From the NCBI GenBank assembly GCA_964390805.1, contig CAYMKL010000042.1:1-48783 (forward strand): a stretch of 48,783 nucleotides of DNA, written 5' to 3'. This DNA comes from CAYMKL01 sp964390805. GTDB lineage: Bacteria > Chloroflexota > Anaerolineae > VGOG01. The notes under the pieces were generated by a model, which saw nothing but the letters and a program-made list of their open reading frames with translations, was not told the origin of the DNA and made no database searches. Positions 1-8,183 of this stretch are shown piece by piece. The translations under genes and the position numbers were made by a program. Positions within the stretch are counted from its first letter, which is position 1. The number at the start of each line of letters is the position of its first letter.

Positions 1-480
1 CCGCCCCAGCTCTCCCAGAGCCTCCGCAGCAAGCTCCCGCACAAAGTCCTCCACCGCCTCGTCCTGTGCCAGGATCAGGAGGAGTTCCGCCGCCTCCTCG
101 GCCCGCCCCAGCCAACCCAGAGCCTCCGCAGCAAACTCCCGCGCCTTGTCCTCCACCGCCTCGTCCCGGGCCAGGGCCAGGAGGCCCGCTGCCGCGCACT
201 CATCGCCCACCATCCACCCCAGGACGCCAATGGCATCCTCAGCAACGGCCTTATCTCCGGACTCCCGCAGCTCCCGTGTCCTGGCAATCCCAAGAAGCCC
301 GTCCACCACCCGCCGATGGGTACCATCCGTCACCCTCACCCCTTCGGCCAGGGCGTCGGCGGCCAGGAACAGGGGGCGCTGCTGGGCTTCGTCGTCTTCG
401 TTGGCCGCCAGCAACCGCTCGACTAGGGTTGTGACCTGGGCTTCAGGTAGGTGGGCCAGGGTCAGGGGGATCACCCCGGC

Positions 481-2097
481 CTACTGGGGACGCAGCAGGT
501 GCGGGGAGAGACACTGCCACAACCCCTCGGCATCGTTCCTATGCGCCTCGGCCAGAGCTCGGGCCGCACCGTACTCTTGGAAGGTCAGGTGACGAAAGGC
601 CAACCACTCCTGCCCCGCCAGCCGGTAGACGTCCAGCAGGCCGGCTCCCTCCCAGAAGCGCAGCACTTCTGCAGCCAATGATTCGGCCTGAAGCAGACCA
701 AATCTCCACCGATCTCTCAAGTCCTGGGCCAGGAGCGGCTCGATCTCCTCGCGCACGGCCCGCAGCCCCTCCTCGCCGTAGTAAGCCCGGTGCAGGTGCC
801 AGGCGGTGCGGTACAGCCCCCACAGGGCCACGCGGCGGGCCTTCTCTCCGCTCAGGTTTCCCAGGGCCAGCTTTCCTTCCCGCCGGCGCCGGGCCTCCCA
901 CATGGTGAACAGCCGCTCCACGTACTCCCGGTACAGTTCCTTGCGGCGCTGGGGCAGGCCTCGCCGTGAGCTCTTAGCCGAACGGTCGCGCTGCGGCTCG
1001 TCGCCGGCCAGCACGGCCAGGAAGGTGAGCAGCAAGGGGTTGCGGGCCACTTCCCGCAGGCCGGGGCGCTCTTTCAGTTGGCGTTGGAGCCAGCCGGCCC
1101 GCTCCCTGGCCCATCTCTCTTGTTCCGCTTCCGACACGCTCCGCGCCTGGGCCAGGGCCCGGAACCAGCGGTCGGTGAAGGCATCGGCATCCTGGGGCAG
1201 GAGGGGCAACACCTGGAAATGCTCCAGCCCGGCCAGCCGCTCGTACCCCAGGGGGCGGGAGGTGACCACCAGTCGGTGGCCGTCGGCGGCCAGGCCCTTC
1301 AGCGCGGCGGTCACCCTTTGGCGGGCCAGGTGGACCTCGTCCAGACCATCGCAGAGGAAAAGGACCCCCTTCTCGCCGATGGCGTCCTCCAGTGCCTGCT
1401 TCAACAGCCCCCGCTCCTCCCCGGCCTTGTGCGCCGTCAGCAGGTCCAGCGCGGCCTCTACGAATGAGCGCCCGGTCGTGGAGACCTGGACATCGGCCTG
1501 GCCCAAGGGGACTAGGACGGGCAGCGGAGCTTGGGAGTCGCCGGCCCGCTCCCAGGCCAGGTGGCGCAGGAGGGTGGACTTGCCGGCACCAGCGTCGCCC
1601 AGGATGGCCAGCCGGTCGTGTTTGGCGATGGCCTCCTCCGGCGGGATGGGCCGCGCTTCCTCCATCCGGCGGGCGGCCTCCTCCCATTCCTCCCGCCAAC
1701 TCCAGAGCCGTTCGGCCAGCTTACGGGGCAATTCCTCGTCGCTGTCTGATGGCAGCGACGCCTCTCGACGGGCGGCCTCCTCCCGCTCGGGCAGGGCGCG
1801 CAGCTTGATGTAGACCCGGTCTAGGGGCAGGGTCACGTCCAGAGGAACAGGGATGCCGGCCAGGGGCAGGCCGGCGTAGAGGCGGCGCAGGTGGGCGCGG
1901 TAGTCGGCCAGGAGTGCCGGTCTTTGGGGGCGGAAGCTCTCGGCGATGAGCCGGGCCAAGTCCTTCTTGAGGCGGGGGAGCAGGTCGTCCAGGGTCTCGA
2001 ACTCATACCAAAAATGCCCCCCCTGCCAGTCGCCCACCCTCTCCAGAAAGGCGGCCTGCTCCGGGTCGCGTTGGCCCTTTTGCCGGTAGATGAGCAT
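481..2097 (-). CDS. NACHT NTPase core of the broken DUF4062-NACHT-HEAT gene
   Basis: The 538-residue open frame between the two TAG codons begins at an internal Met (MLIYRQK), which in an intact gene would lie inside the DUF4062 domain. Walker A GDAGAGKST is at residues 167-175. The Walker B/NACHT box LFLCDGLDEV lies near 257-266, followed by VVTSRP (sensor region). A helical STAND ARM-like region follows and ends at LLRPQ. NACHT proteins use NTP binding to switch an effector or sensor; here the HEAT sensor lies beyond the second TAG. No ribosome site was seen before residue 1, so independent expression of this piece is doubtful. It is very GC-rich, like addAB and unlike the element between them. 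Confidence 0.65.
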   Translation of the reverse strand: MLIYRQKGQRDPEQAAFLERVGDWQGGHFWYEFETLDDLLPRLKKDLARLIAESFRPQRPALLADYRAHLRRLYAGLPLAGIPVPLDVTLPLDRVYIKLRALPEREEAARREASLPSDSDEELPRKLAERLWSWREEWEEAARRMEEARPIPPEEAIAKHDRLAILGDAGAGKSTLLRHLAWERAGDSQAPLPVLVPLGQADVQVSTTGRSFVEAALDLLTAHKAGEERGLLKQALEDAIGEKGVLFLCDGLDEVHLARQRVTAALKGLAADGHRLVVTSRPLGYERLAGLEHFQVLPLLPQDADAFTDRWFRALAQARSVSEAEQERWARERAGWLQRQLKERPGLREVARNPLLLTFLAVLAGDEPQRDRSAKSSRRGLPQRRKELYREYVERLFTMWEARRRREGKLALGNLSGEKARRVALWGLYRTAWHLHRAYYGEEGLRAVREEIEPLLAQDLRDRWRFGLLQAESLAAEVLRFWEGAGLLDVYRLAGQEWLAFRHLTFQEYGAARALAEAHRNDAEGLWQCLSPHLLRPQ

Positions 2098-2166
2098 CGG
2101 TTTGCCGACCCTCTTTGCCGCCTGCCACTCGAACTCGGTGGCCGAGATGGTCTCCTCGGGCGGTTT

Positions 2167-2379
2167 CTAGCCGTAGCGGAGGCCATACAACCCCAGGTAG
2201 ACATCGCAGGTACGTGCCATCCACTCGCACTCCTCGCGAGGGGAACGATCGATGGCTCCCCGCTTCTCGGCCCAGATCGGTTCTAGGCCCATGCCTCGGA
2301 TGGTGGCAGCCACCCGCTCTCGCTCAGTGGGCAGGTCGCGCATGGTGCCGGAGATGAAAATGGTGAGCTTCTCGGCCAC
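2167..2379 (-). CDS. DUF4062 N-terminal fragment of the broken NACHT gene
   Basis: This 70-residue piece starts at a GTG with GGAAGG about 10 bases upstream. It contains the DUF4062 signature FISGTMRDLPTERE (residues about 8-21), the CEWMARTCDVYLGLYG strand-helix region and the GLRYG end, where the TAG cuts it. Alone it would be a truncated domain without the NTPase. It is listed because translation would start here; the product is probably non-functional unless the stop is read through. Confidence 0.6.
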   Translation of the reverse strand: MAEKLTIFISGTMRDLPTERERVAATIRGMGLEPIWAEKRGAIDRSPREECEWMARTCDVYLGLYGLRYG

Positions 2380-2462
2380 GACGTTTTTCCTTCCTGGCCC
2401 AGTTACTTCACAATGCCTTCTGCCGTCAAATCATCAAGCAACTCAACTCAGAACAGCCTTGG

Positions 2463-2855
2463 CTACGCCAGCTCTTTCGAAGCAGTCTGCCGCCAGAGAC
2501 TTGTCATCTCCCTGGCCAGGGAGAGACGCACGAAGAAGTCTTCACCGTCGAACAAGACATCACTGGCCGGAGTCAGCCCACGCTTTTGAAGGAGTCTGTC
2601 CAATAGCTGGATGGCACCATAGCGCTTGGCTTGTTCTCGGTCAAGGAAGGTTTCATTGCACTCTGGGCAGATATACACGGAGTAAGCGACGGTGAATTTG
2701 CCACCAGCTATAGTGTGCGTTGCCTGCTGTTCAATCATCGGGCCATGGCCGTGAGGGCAGATGGGCGGCTCACCGGGTGGCCGCGTTTCCCACTCCAAAG
2801 TCACTTCTTCCTCAATGATGTCATCTGGGCTGTACTGAAACACTGTATCCTGCAT
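2463..2855 (-). CDS. YgiT/MqsA-like zinc-ribbon small protein
   Basis: About 130 residues if translation starts at ATG 2855 (MQDTVFQYS), which lies 10 bases past the ruvB stop. The longer open frame reaches into ruvB and is less likely. The sequence shows a first metal-binding half CPHGHGPM and, about 25 residues later, a second half CPECNETF, followed by a helical tail (FLDREQAKRYGAIQLLDRLL). This arrangement resembles the zinc ribbon of YgiT/MqsA-type antitoxins, but no MqsR-like toxin is adjacent and no DNA-binding HTH tail is obvious. No Shine-Dalgarno is visible at 2855, so it may be translated by coupling to ruvB. The zinc-ribbon fold is a moderate call; the function is unknown. Confidence 0.6.
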   Translation of the reverse strand: MQDTVFQYSPDDIIEEEVTLEWETRPPGEPPICPHGHGPMIEQQATHTIAGGKFTVAYSVYICPECNETFLDREQAKRYGAIQLLDRLLQKRGLTPASDVLFDGEDFFVRLSLAREMTSLWRQTASKELA

Positions 2856-2865
2856 TAGTGAGTAC

Positions 2866-3891
2866 TCAGAACAATACTGGCTGCCCCGGCTTCTCCTCGT
2901 AGGGAACGCCCAGATGCTCGTAGGCGCGGCGGGTGGCCACACGGCCACGGGGGGTGCGGTTCAAGAAGCCCAATTGCAATAAATAGGGCTCGACGACGTC
3001 CATGATGGTGTCGGATTCCTCGGAGAGGGCGGCGGCGATGGTCTCCAGGCCCACAGGGCCGCCGTCGAATTTCTCGATGATGGTCGCGAGCACCCGGCGG
3101 TCTATGTCGTCCAGGCCCAGCTCGTCTACCTCCAGCATGGCCAGGGCCTTCCGGGCCACCGCCTCGGTGATGTGTCCATCGGCTCGCACCTGGGCGTAGT
3201 CGCGCACCCGCTTGAGCAGCCGATTGGACACGCGAGGCGTGCCCCTGGCGCGGCGGGCGACCTCCTTCACCCCGCCCTCGTCTATCCCCACCCCCAGGAT
3301 CCTAGCCGAACGACGCACGACGGCTTCCATGGCCGCCTGGTCGTAGAAGTCCACTCGGTACACCACGCCGAAGCGCGCCCTGAGGGGCGAGGTGATAAGG
3401 GCAAGCCTGGTGGTGGCCCCGATGATGGTGAAATGAGGCAGCTTCAGACGGAGACTGCGGGCGCTGGGCCCCTTGCCGATGATGATGTCCAGGGCGAAAT
3501 CCTCCATAGCCGGGTAGAGCGTCTCTTCGATGGCCCGGCCCAGGCGATGCACCTCGTCAATGAACAGCACATCGCCCTTGCGCAAGTTGGTGAGGATGGC
3601 CGCCAGGTCCCCGGCGCGCTCGATGGCTGGCCCGGCGGTGACCTTGACGTTGACTTCCATCTCGGTGGCCGTGCAATGCGCCAGCGTGGTTTTGCCTAGA
3701 CCCGGGGGGCCATAGAGGAGGACGTGGTCCAGGGCCTCGCCCCGTTGCTTGGCCGCCTCAATGACAATCTTGAGGTTCTCCTTGATCCTGTCCTGGCCAA
3801 TGAACTCGATCAGCCGCCTGGGACGCAAGGACACGTCCAAGGCCACCTCTTCTTCTCTTCGCTTTGGCGAAATCATGCGCTCTTCAGTCAT
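2866..3891 (-). CDS. ruvB: Holliday junction branch migration DNA helicase RuvB
   Basis: 341 residues, the usual RuvB length. RuvB is the AAA+ motor that, with RuvA, drives branch migration of Holliday junctions in recombinational repair. Visible landmarks are Walker A GPPGLGKT (residues 61-68), Walker B VLFIDEVHRL, sensor 1 GATTR, and the arginine-finger region PLRARFG. The winged-helix C-terminus includes the conserved FDGGPVGLETIAAALSEE and GFLNRTPRGR segments. The ATG at 3891 has GAGGAAA about 6 bases upstream. ruvA and ruvC are not in the window. It is the most clearly chromosomal housekeeping gene here and marks the left flank as host DNA. Confidence 0.97.
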   Translation of the reverse strand: MTEERMISPKRREEEVALDVSLRPRRLIEFIGQDRIKENLKIVIEAAKQRGEALDHVLLYGPPGLGKTTLAHCTATEMEVNVKVTAGPAIERAGDLAAILTNLRKGDVLFIDEVHRLGRAIEETLYPAMEDFALDIIIGKGPSARSLRLKLPHFTIIGATTRLALITSPLRARFGVVYRVDFYDQAAMEAVVRRSARILGVGIDEGGVKEVARRARGTPRVSNRLLKRVRDYAQVRADGHITEAVARKALAMLEVDELGLDDIDRRVLATIIEKFDGGPVGLETIAAALSEESDTIMDVVEPYLLQLGFLNRTPRGRVATRRAYEHLGVPYEEKPGQPVLF

Positions 3892-3979
3892 AGTTTCCTC
3901 GCTCAGGGATGAGACTGGTCTCGTAAAAGCGATTATACCAGAAAGGGCAGAAAAAGGGAAGCCTTCTCAATACAGGCTA

Positions 3980-4008
3980 TTGTGAAAAGGGCTGGAATGT
4001 GATATACT
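3980..4008 (+). promoter_or_regulatory. Sigma-70-type promoter of the Fe-ADH / larA operon
   Basis: TTGTGA at 3980-3985 and TATACT at 4003-4008 are separated by 17 bases. The predicted transcript start lies about 25 bases before the ATG at 4040. A strong AAGGAGG ribosome site follows at 4028-4034. Confidence 0.7.
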
Positions 4009-4039
4009 TATGAACGAAGCTTAAGTTAAGGAGGATGTT

Positions 4040-5311
4040 ATGTCTGACTTCGAGGCAGCAAGGAAATTGATTCACGAGTTCAAAGGAGATCGCTACGTTT
4101 TCGGCTCTGGTGTGCTGGGTGAGATCGGTAGCGTGACCGCTGAGCTGGGGAAGCGCGCTGCATTGGTGCACCCCGTGTTTCCTGGCAGCGAGGTGCTCAT
4201 TAGAGCGGTGAGAGATTCGCTGACTGCCGCTGGTGTTGCGGTGCTGGGTGAAATCGAAGGGGCCGCGCCCAACGCTCCGCGCGAGGATCTGTTGCGCATA
4301 ACTGATCAGCTCAAAGCATTGGATCTGGATGTGATGGTCTGTCTGGGAGGCGGCAGCACCCTTGATGCCGCCAAGGCGGCCGAGGTGCTGCGCACCCTGG
4401 GCGGCACGATTGATGACTACTTTGGTACTGGCAAGGTCACGGAGAAATTGCAGGCGACGGGCAAGACACTCACACCTGTCATCGCCGTCCAGACGGCGGC
4501 CAGCTCCGGCGCCCACCTCACCAAGTACTCCAACATCACCGACGTGTCCACGGGCCAGAAGAAGCTCATCGTGGATGAGGCCATCGTGCCAGTGCGAGCC
4601 CTCTTTGACTACGACGTAACCAAATCAATGCCCCCTGGGTTCACTGCTGATGGTGCACTTGATGGCGTAGCCCATAGCCTGGAAGTGCTCCTGGGTGCAG
4701 TAGGAAAACCCTACTATAGCAAGCTGATGGAAGTGGCTGGCGAGACCATCAGATTGGTGGTGAAATATGTCGAGCGGGCGGTTAACAATCCTAACGACAC
4801 CGAGGCCCGCACAGCGTTGGGTCTGGCCACCGACCTGGGCGGTTATTCCATCATGCTGGGTGGTACCAACGGTGGACACCTCACCAGTTTCTCACTGGTA
4901 GACATCCTGAGCCACGGTCGAGCCTGCGCGATAATGAACCCCTACTATGTCGTCTTCTTTGCTCCAGCAATTGAAGAACCGCTGCGCATGGTGGGCAACA
5001 TCTTCAAGGAGGCCGGGCTGACCGATGCAGACCTTGATGCACCCAGCAGCCAGGAGTTGGGAGTGACCGTCGCAGAAGCGATGATGGCTCTCAGCAGGCG
5101 CATCGGCTTCCCGACGACGCTAGGAGAGGTACAGGGATTCACCGACGAACACATCGAGCGTGCTCTGACCGCCGCCAAAGACCCCCAGCTCAAAATGAAG
5201 CTGGAGAACATGCCAGTGCCTCTGACGGCTGAGATGGTGGACGAATACATGGGGCCGATTCTGCAGGCTGCACGGGATGGTGACTTGAGCCTGATCAAGA
5301 CCGTTTCATAG
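4040..5311 (+). CDS. Iron-containing (group III) alcohol dehydrogenase
   Basis: 423 residues. Group III metal alcohol dehydrogenases interconvert alcohols or 2-hydroxy compounds and aldehydes or ketones with NAD(P)H. The dinucleotide motif GGGSTLDAAK lies at residues 103-112. Candidate metal ligands are D208 and H212 (DGALDGVAHSLE), H280 (GGTNGGHL) and H292 (SHGRAC), matching the D-x3-H, H, H pattern of the family. AAGGAGG at 4028-4034 fixes the start. The larA-family gene follows after 42 bases with its own ribosome site, so the pair forms an operon that probably handles one 2-hydroxyacid or aldehyde substrate. Substrate cannot be read from sequence; lactaldehyde- or hydroxyacid-type chemistry is an inference from the partner. 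Confidence 0.88.
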   Translation: MSDFEAARKLIHEFKGDRYVFGSGVLGEIGSVTAELGKRAALVHPVFPGSEVLIRAVRDSLTAAGVAVLGEIEGAAPNAPREDLLRITDQLKALDLDVMVCLGGGSTLDAAKAAEVLRTLGGTIDDYFGTGKVTEKLQATGKTLTPVIAVQTAASSGAHLTKYSNITDVSTGQKKLIVDEAIVPVRALFDYDVTKSMPPGFTADGALDGVAHSLEVLLGAVGKPYYSKLMEVAGETIRLVVKYVERAVNNPNDTEARTALGLATDLGGYSIMLGGTNGGHLTSFSLVDILSHGRACAIMNPYYVVFFAPAIEEPLRMVGNIFKEAGLTDADLDAPSSQELGVTVAEAMMALSRRIGFPTTLGEVQGFTDEHIERALTAAKDPQLKMKLENMPVPLTAEMVDEYMGPILQAARDGDLSLIKTVS

Positions 5312-5353
5312 AGGTCTGCGGAGTGACCAGAGCTCAGATGGGAGTGGTAAAAA

Positions 5354-6637
5354 ATGAGAGTAAAGCTGGCCTATGGCAAAGAGGGACTGTGGGTAGAGCT
5401 CCCTGATCGTAACGTGACGGTAGTTGAGCCAAAGTACGTACAGGGACTTACAGATGAGCGAGAGGCGCTTCGAACGGCGCTTCGATCTCCGACCGGCACA
5501 CCACCCTTGCGCGACTTAGTTAAGCCCGACGATACAGTTGCCATCGTCTTCAGCGACATCACCCGCCCTCAACCCCGCAAACAGATGCTGCCGATTCTGC
5601 TCGAGGAAATCTCTCACGTTCCACGCGAGCAAATCTCGCTCATCAACGCGCTTGGCACACACCGCGCCAATACTGAAGACGAGCTGGTGGAGATGCTGGG
5701 CCGCGACATGGTCGCTAACTATCCTATCCTCCAGCACGACGCCTGGGATCAGGACAACATGGTCCATCTGGGGCGGACCTCTTTCGGGCACGAAGTGTCT
5801 ATCAATGCACACTACATGCGCGCAAGTGTCAAGATCCTGACGGGGTTCATCGAGCCTCACTTCTTCGCAGGGTTCTCGGGTGGACCGAAGGCAGTGCTTC
5901 CTGGCATAGCGGATGAACGAGCTGTGCTGGCAAATCATGATGCCACCATGATCGGAGCCCCTCGCGCTACCTGGGGCGTGACCACGGGGAACCCGATTTG
6001 GGAGGAAATGCGTGAAATCGCGCTCACGACTTCTCCCACATTCCTCTTGAATGTGTCACTAAACCGGGACAAGCAGATAACTAGTGTCTTCGCGGGCGAC
6101 CTGCTTCAGGCGCACGCCGCGGGGACAGAGTTCGTGGCTTCGACAGCGCTGGCGCCGGTCCCCGAGCCGTTTGACATCGTGATCACCAGCAACTCCGGGT
6201 ATCCACTGGATTTGAATCTGTATCAAGCAGTAAAGGGCATGTCGGCTGCGGCGCAGGTGGTGAAACCTGGCGGCAGCATTGTGATAGCCGCCGAGTGTTG
6301 GGATGGGATACCTGACCACGGTGAGTATGGCAAGCTTCTGCAGATGGTCTCTACTCCGGAGGAACTACTGGCGATGGTTCACTCTTTTGAGTTCGTGCGG
6401 CAGGATCAGTGGCAAGTCCAGGTTCAGGCCCAGATACAGTTGAAGGCCGACGTATACGTCAAGAGCTCGCACCTGGACGCTGGAACCATAGAGAGTGCGA
6501 TGCTTCGCCCCTGTACCTCAGTGGAGGAAACGGTAGGAACCCTACTTGGTCGCTATGGACCTGAGGCGAAGATCTGCGTGTTGCCTGAGGGTCCGATGAC
6601 CATACCGTATGTTGCGCCGGCTGCCCCAGCGGAGTGA
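5354..6637 (+). CDS. larA: LarA-family nickel-pincer lactate (2-hydroxyacid) racemase
   Basis: 427 residues, the normal LarA/DUF2088 length. LarA racemises lactate using a nickel-pincer nucleotide covalently tethered to a lysine. Aligning by eye to Lactiplantibacillus LarA (H108, H174, K184, H200), this protein has H103 (GTHR), H169 (EPHFFAGFSGG), K179 (GGPKAVLPG) and H195 (ANHDATM), a constant offset of five, so catalytic and cofactor residues are intact. DITRP at 68-72 is also conserved. GGGAG precedes the ATG. The cofactor genes larB, larC and larE are not in the window and must be elsewhere if the enzyme is active. LarA homologues include racemases and epimerases of other 2-hydroxyacids, so lactate is only the default substrate. 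Confidence 0.88.
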   Translation: MRVKLAYGKEGLWVELPDRNVTVVEPKYVQGLTDEREALRTALRSPTGTPPLRDLVKPDDTVAIVFSDITRPQPRKQMLPILLEEISHVPREQISLINALGTHRANTEDELVEMLGRDMVANYPILQHDAWDQDNMVHLGRTSFGHEVSINAHYMRASVKILTGFIEPHFFAGFSGGPKAVLPGIADERAVLANHDATMIGAPRATWGVTTGNPIWEEMREIALTTSPTFLLNVSLNRDKQITSVFAGDLLQAHAAGTEFVASTALAPVPEPFDIVITSNSGYPLDLNLYQAVKGMSAAAQVVKPGGSIVIAAECWDGIPDHGEYGKLLQMVSTPEELLAMVHSFEFVRQDQWQVQVQAQIQLKADVYVKSSHLDAGTIESAMLRPCTSVEETVGTLLGRYGPEAKICVLPEGPMTIPYVAPAAPAE

Positions 6638-6706
6638 GCCACATTGTTAAACCATAGACCTGTTTCTCTGGCTTCCATCTGCAACTGACGACTTTGAGGC
6701 AAAGAA

Positions 6707-6733
6707 AAGGCCCTTCCCTAGTGGAAGGGCCTT
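6707..6733 (+). terminator. Hairpin terminator after larA, possibly bidirectional
   Basis: An 11-bp perfect stem (AAGGCCCTTCC at 6707-6717 pairing with GGAAGGGCCTT at 6723-6733) with a 5-base loop, followed by a short T run. The minus strand also ends in TTTTCTTT, so it could act both ways. Confidence 0.75.
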
Positions 6734-6788
6734 TCATGCCTACACATGTGGTCTGATCATCCAAAGACTGCTGCATCTCAAGTACTTG

Positions 6789-6840
6789 TAGGGCGGGAGG
6801 GATTCGAACCCTCATGGAGTTGCCTCCAGCGGATTTTAAG
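6789..6840 (-). tRNA. 3' half of a tRNA-Leu(UAA): partial tRNA, probable integration (att) site
   Basis: Read on the minus strand, the segment starts in an anticodon loop CTTAAAA (anticodon TAA). It continues through a 3' anticodon strand, a long variable arm (GGAG-GCAA-CTCC) and a T arm (GAGGG-TTCGAAT-CCCTC). It ends in a 3' acceptor strand CCGCCCT plus A. The matching 5' acceptor (AGGGCGG), D arm and 5' anticodon strand are absent upstream, so it is not a working gene. A fragment running from the anticodon loop to the 3' end is the classic attachment-site footprint of tyrosine integrases, and an integrase begins about 370 bases away. The long variable arm supports a class II tRNA (Leu). Confidence 0.75.
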
Positions 6841-7206
6841 TTATCAGCACTAGCCTAAAACCTTAACCACAATATCTGGGGTCTGCTGAGTCATTACCCA
6901 CTACATATGGGGGGCAGTGACTTGTGCAGGCCCTTTTGTTTTTCCGAATCCGCTGCACTTTCTGACACCGCAAAACTGCTGCGGATTTGCGAAAAATGTC
7001 CAGCGGACTTGGAAGACACGTAGTATCCATGAAATGGGTGTTGACTCCCGATTCTTGGAAGAATTCGATGACAACATAGCCGCTCCTACCCGGAACAACA
7101 GAACCTATTATACCACAAGCGGCAGGACCGCGCCAATCGCGTTCAGAATAACGTCATACAAGTCCTGAACAACAGGAATTCACACAAACCACAAGGAGGG
7201 CATCAA

Positions 7207-8169
7207 ATGACCAAGATCACGGGCCTCAGTACCCTTGTCGAGGGCTTTCGCCTGTATTGCATGGCGGAGGGAAAACAGCCTACCACCATCCGCTGGTACA
7301 TGCACAAGCTGGATATCTTCCAGCACTACCTGAAAGGTCAAGATATTCCCACTAACGCCAGCCAACTCTCTACGACCCACCTAAGGCAGTTCCTGGTCCA
7401 CCTTCAAACCGAGGTGAAGGCTGACCAACAGAACCCCTACAAACCAGCACGGAATGAGGGTCTCTCAGCTCAGACCATCCAGGGGTATGCCCGCACGCTG
7501 AAGGCCTTCTTCTCCTGGGCCACAATGGAAGGGTATCTGGCTCACAACCCAACCCAACTACTGAAGATCCCCAAAGCTCCCAAGACCATCATCCAAACCT
7601 TCTCTGATGATCAGATCCACCGCTTACTCAAGGTTATTGATCAGAGAAGCGCCGTTGGTTTTCGTGACTACTGTATCATCCTGGTGTTCTTGGATACAGG
7701 CATCCGTCTCTCCGAACTGGTCGCCCTGGAGCTTCCTGATGTCCACCTGGGTCAGGCCTACTTCAAGGTTCTGGGCAAAGGGGCGAAGGAGAGGATCGTC
7801 CCCATCGGAGCCCACGTCCAGAAAGCCCTGTGGAAGTACATCCACCAGTATCGCCCGGAACCCTTTCACCCCAACGTCCAGAACGTGTTCCTGACCAGAG
7901 TTGGCCGAGCGCTGAGCGCCAGCAGCGTCTACGATCGAGTATCCGGGTACGGGAAGAAGACTGGGCTCAAAGGTGTGCGGTGCTCGCCCCATACCTTCAG
8001 GCATACGTTCGCTAAGAACTTCCTGCTCAATGGGGGTGACATCTTCTCCCTTCAGAAGATACTTGGGCACTCCAGCTTGGAAGTGGTGCGCATGTACGTG
8101 AACCTGGCTTCCGATGATGTTCAGGTACAACATAGAAAAGCCAGCCCTGTGGACTGGCTCAGATTATGA
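7207..8169 (+). CDS. Tyrosine recombinase / integrase (copy 1)
   Basis: 320 residues with a SAM-like core-binding N-terminus (about 1-115) and a catalytic C-terminus. The full catalytic set is visible: R167 (DTGIRLSEL), K194 (GKGAKER), H262 and R265 (HTFRH), H288 (LGHSS) and nucleophile Y297 (VRMYVNL). Tyrosine recombinases cut and rejoin DNA at att sites. It lies next to the tRNA-Leu fragment and points into the element, the usual place for the element's integrase. AAGGAGGG precedes the ATG by 6 bases. It converges with a paralogue (8184-9152) sharing the same layout and several identical blocks, such as GKG(A/G)KERIVP and ILGHSSLEVV. Confidence 0.93.
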   Translation: MTKITGLSTLVEGFRLYCMAEGKQPTTIRWYMHKLDIFQHYLKGQDIPTNASQLSTTHLRQFLVHLQTEVKADQQNPYKPARNEGLSAQTIQGYARTLKAFFSWATMEGYLAHNPTQLLKIPKAPKTIIQTFSDDQIHRLLKVIDQRSAVGFRDYCIILVFLDTGIRLSELVALELPDVHLGQAYFKVLGKGAKERIVPIGAHVQKALWKYIHQYRPEPFHPNVQNVFLTRVGRALSASSVYDRVSGYGKKTGLKGVRCSPHTFRHTFAKNFLLNGGDIFSLQKILGHSSLEVVRMYVNLASDDVQVQHRKASPVDWLRL

Positions 8170-8183
8170 GACTCTCTTCCTCA

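Larger units (their letters stand above)
1..2379 (-). pseudogene. DUF4062-NACHT-HEAT NTPase gene broken by two in-frame TAG codons (5'-most part to window edge)
   Basis: One reading frame runs from a GTG start at 2379 to the left window edge, interrupted only by TAG at 2167-2169 and TAG at 481-483. Frame and protein similarity continue across both stops. After the first, the frame reads KPPEETISATEFEWQAAK, the expected continuation of a DUF4062 domain. After the second, it continues into alpha-helical HEAT-type repeats of about 33 residues (AEALGWLGR, AEALGELGR). DUF4062 is an N-terminal domain of STAND/NACHT signalling NTPases, which often act in defence or conflict. Both TAGs fall where a Trp is plausible (GLRYG-x-KPPEE and HLLRPQ-x-AGV), so TGG to TAG transitions are the simple explanation. 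A GGAAGG ribosome site precedes the GTG. TAG is used as an ordinary stop by the Fe-ADH and Rep-like genes here, so recoding is unlikely. Confidence 0.8.
6638..7206. other. Gene-poor boundary between host operon and integrated element
   Basis: Holds the larA terminator (6707-6733), the tRNA-Leu 3' half (6789-6840) and about 360 bases of non-coding sequence leading to the integrase. The small open frames here show no protein-like features. A clear AAGGAGGG ribosome site is present just before the integrase ATG at 7207. Confidence 0.7.

Noticed and set aside
1..210. DNA tandem repeat at the window start
   Set aside because: The similarity reflects protein HEAT repeats (AEALGWLGR / AEALGELGR) rather than an independent DNA repeat.
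806..1813. 335-codon plus-strand open frame opposite the NACHT gene
   Set aside because: Ser/Arg-rich antisense shadow of a GC-rich gene. The minus strand carries Walker A, Walker B and NACHT motifs.
1..2379. Recoding of TAG as a sense codon
   Set aside because: Fe-ADH and the Rep-like gene end normally with TAG, so general recoding is unlikely.
6789..6900. Complete tRNA-Leu gene
   Set aside because: The 5' acceptor strand, D arm and 5' anticodon strand needed to pair with the visible 3' half are absent upstream.
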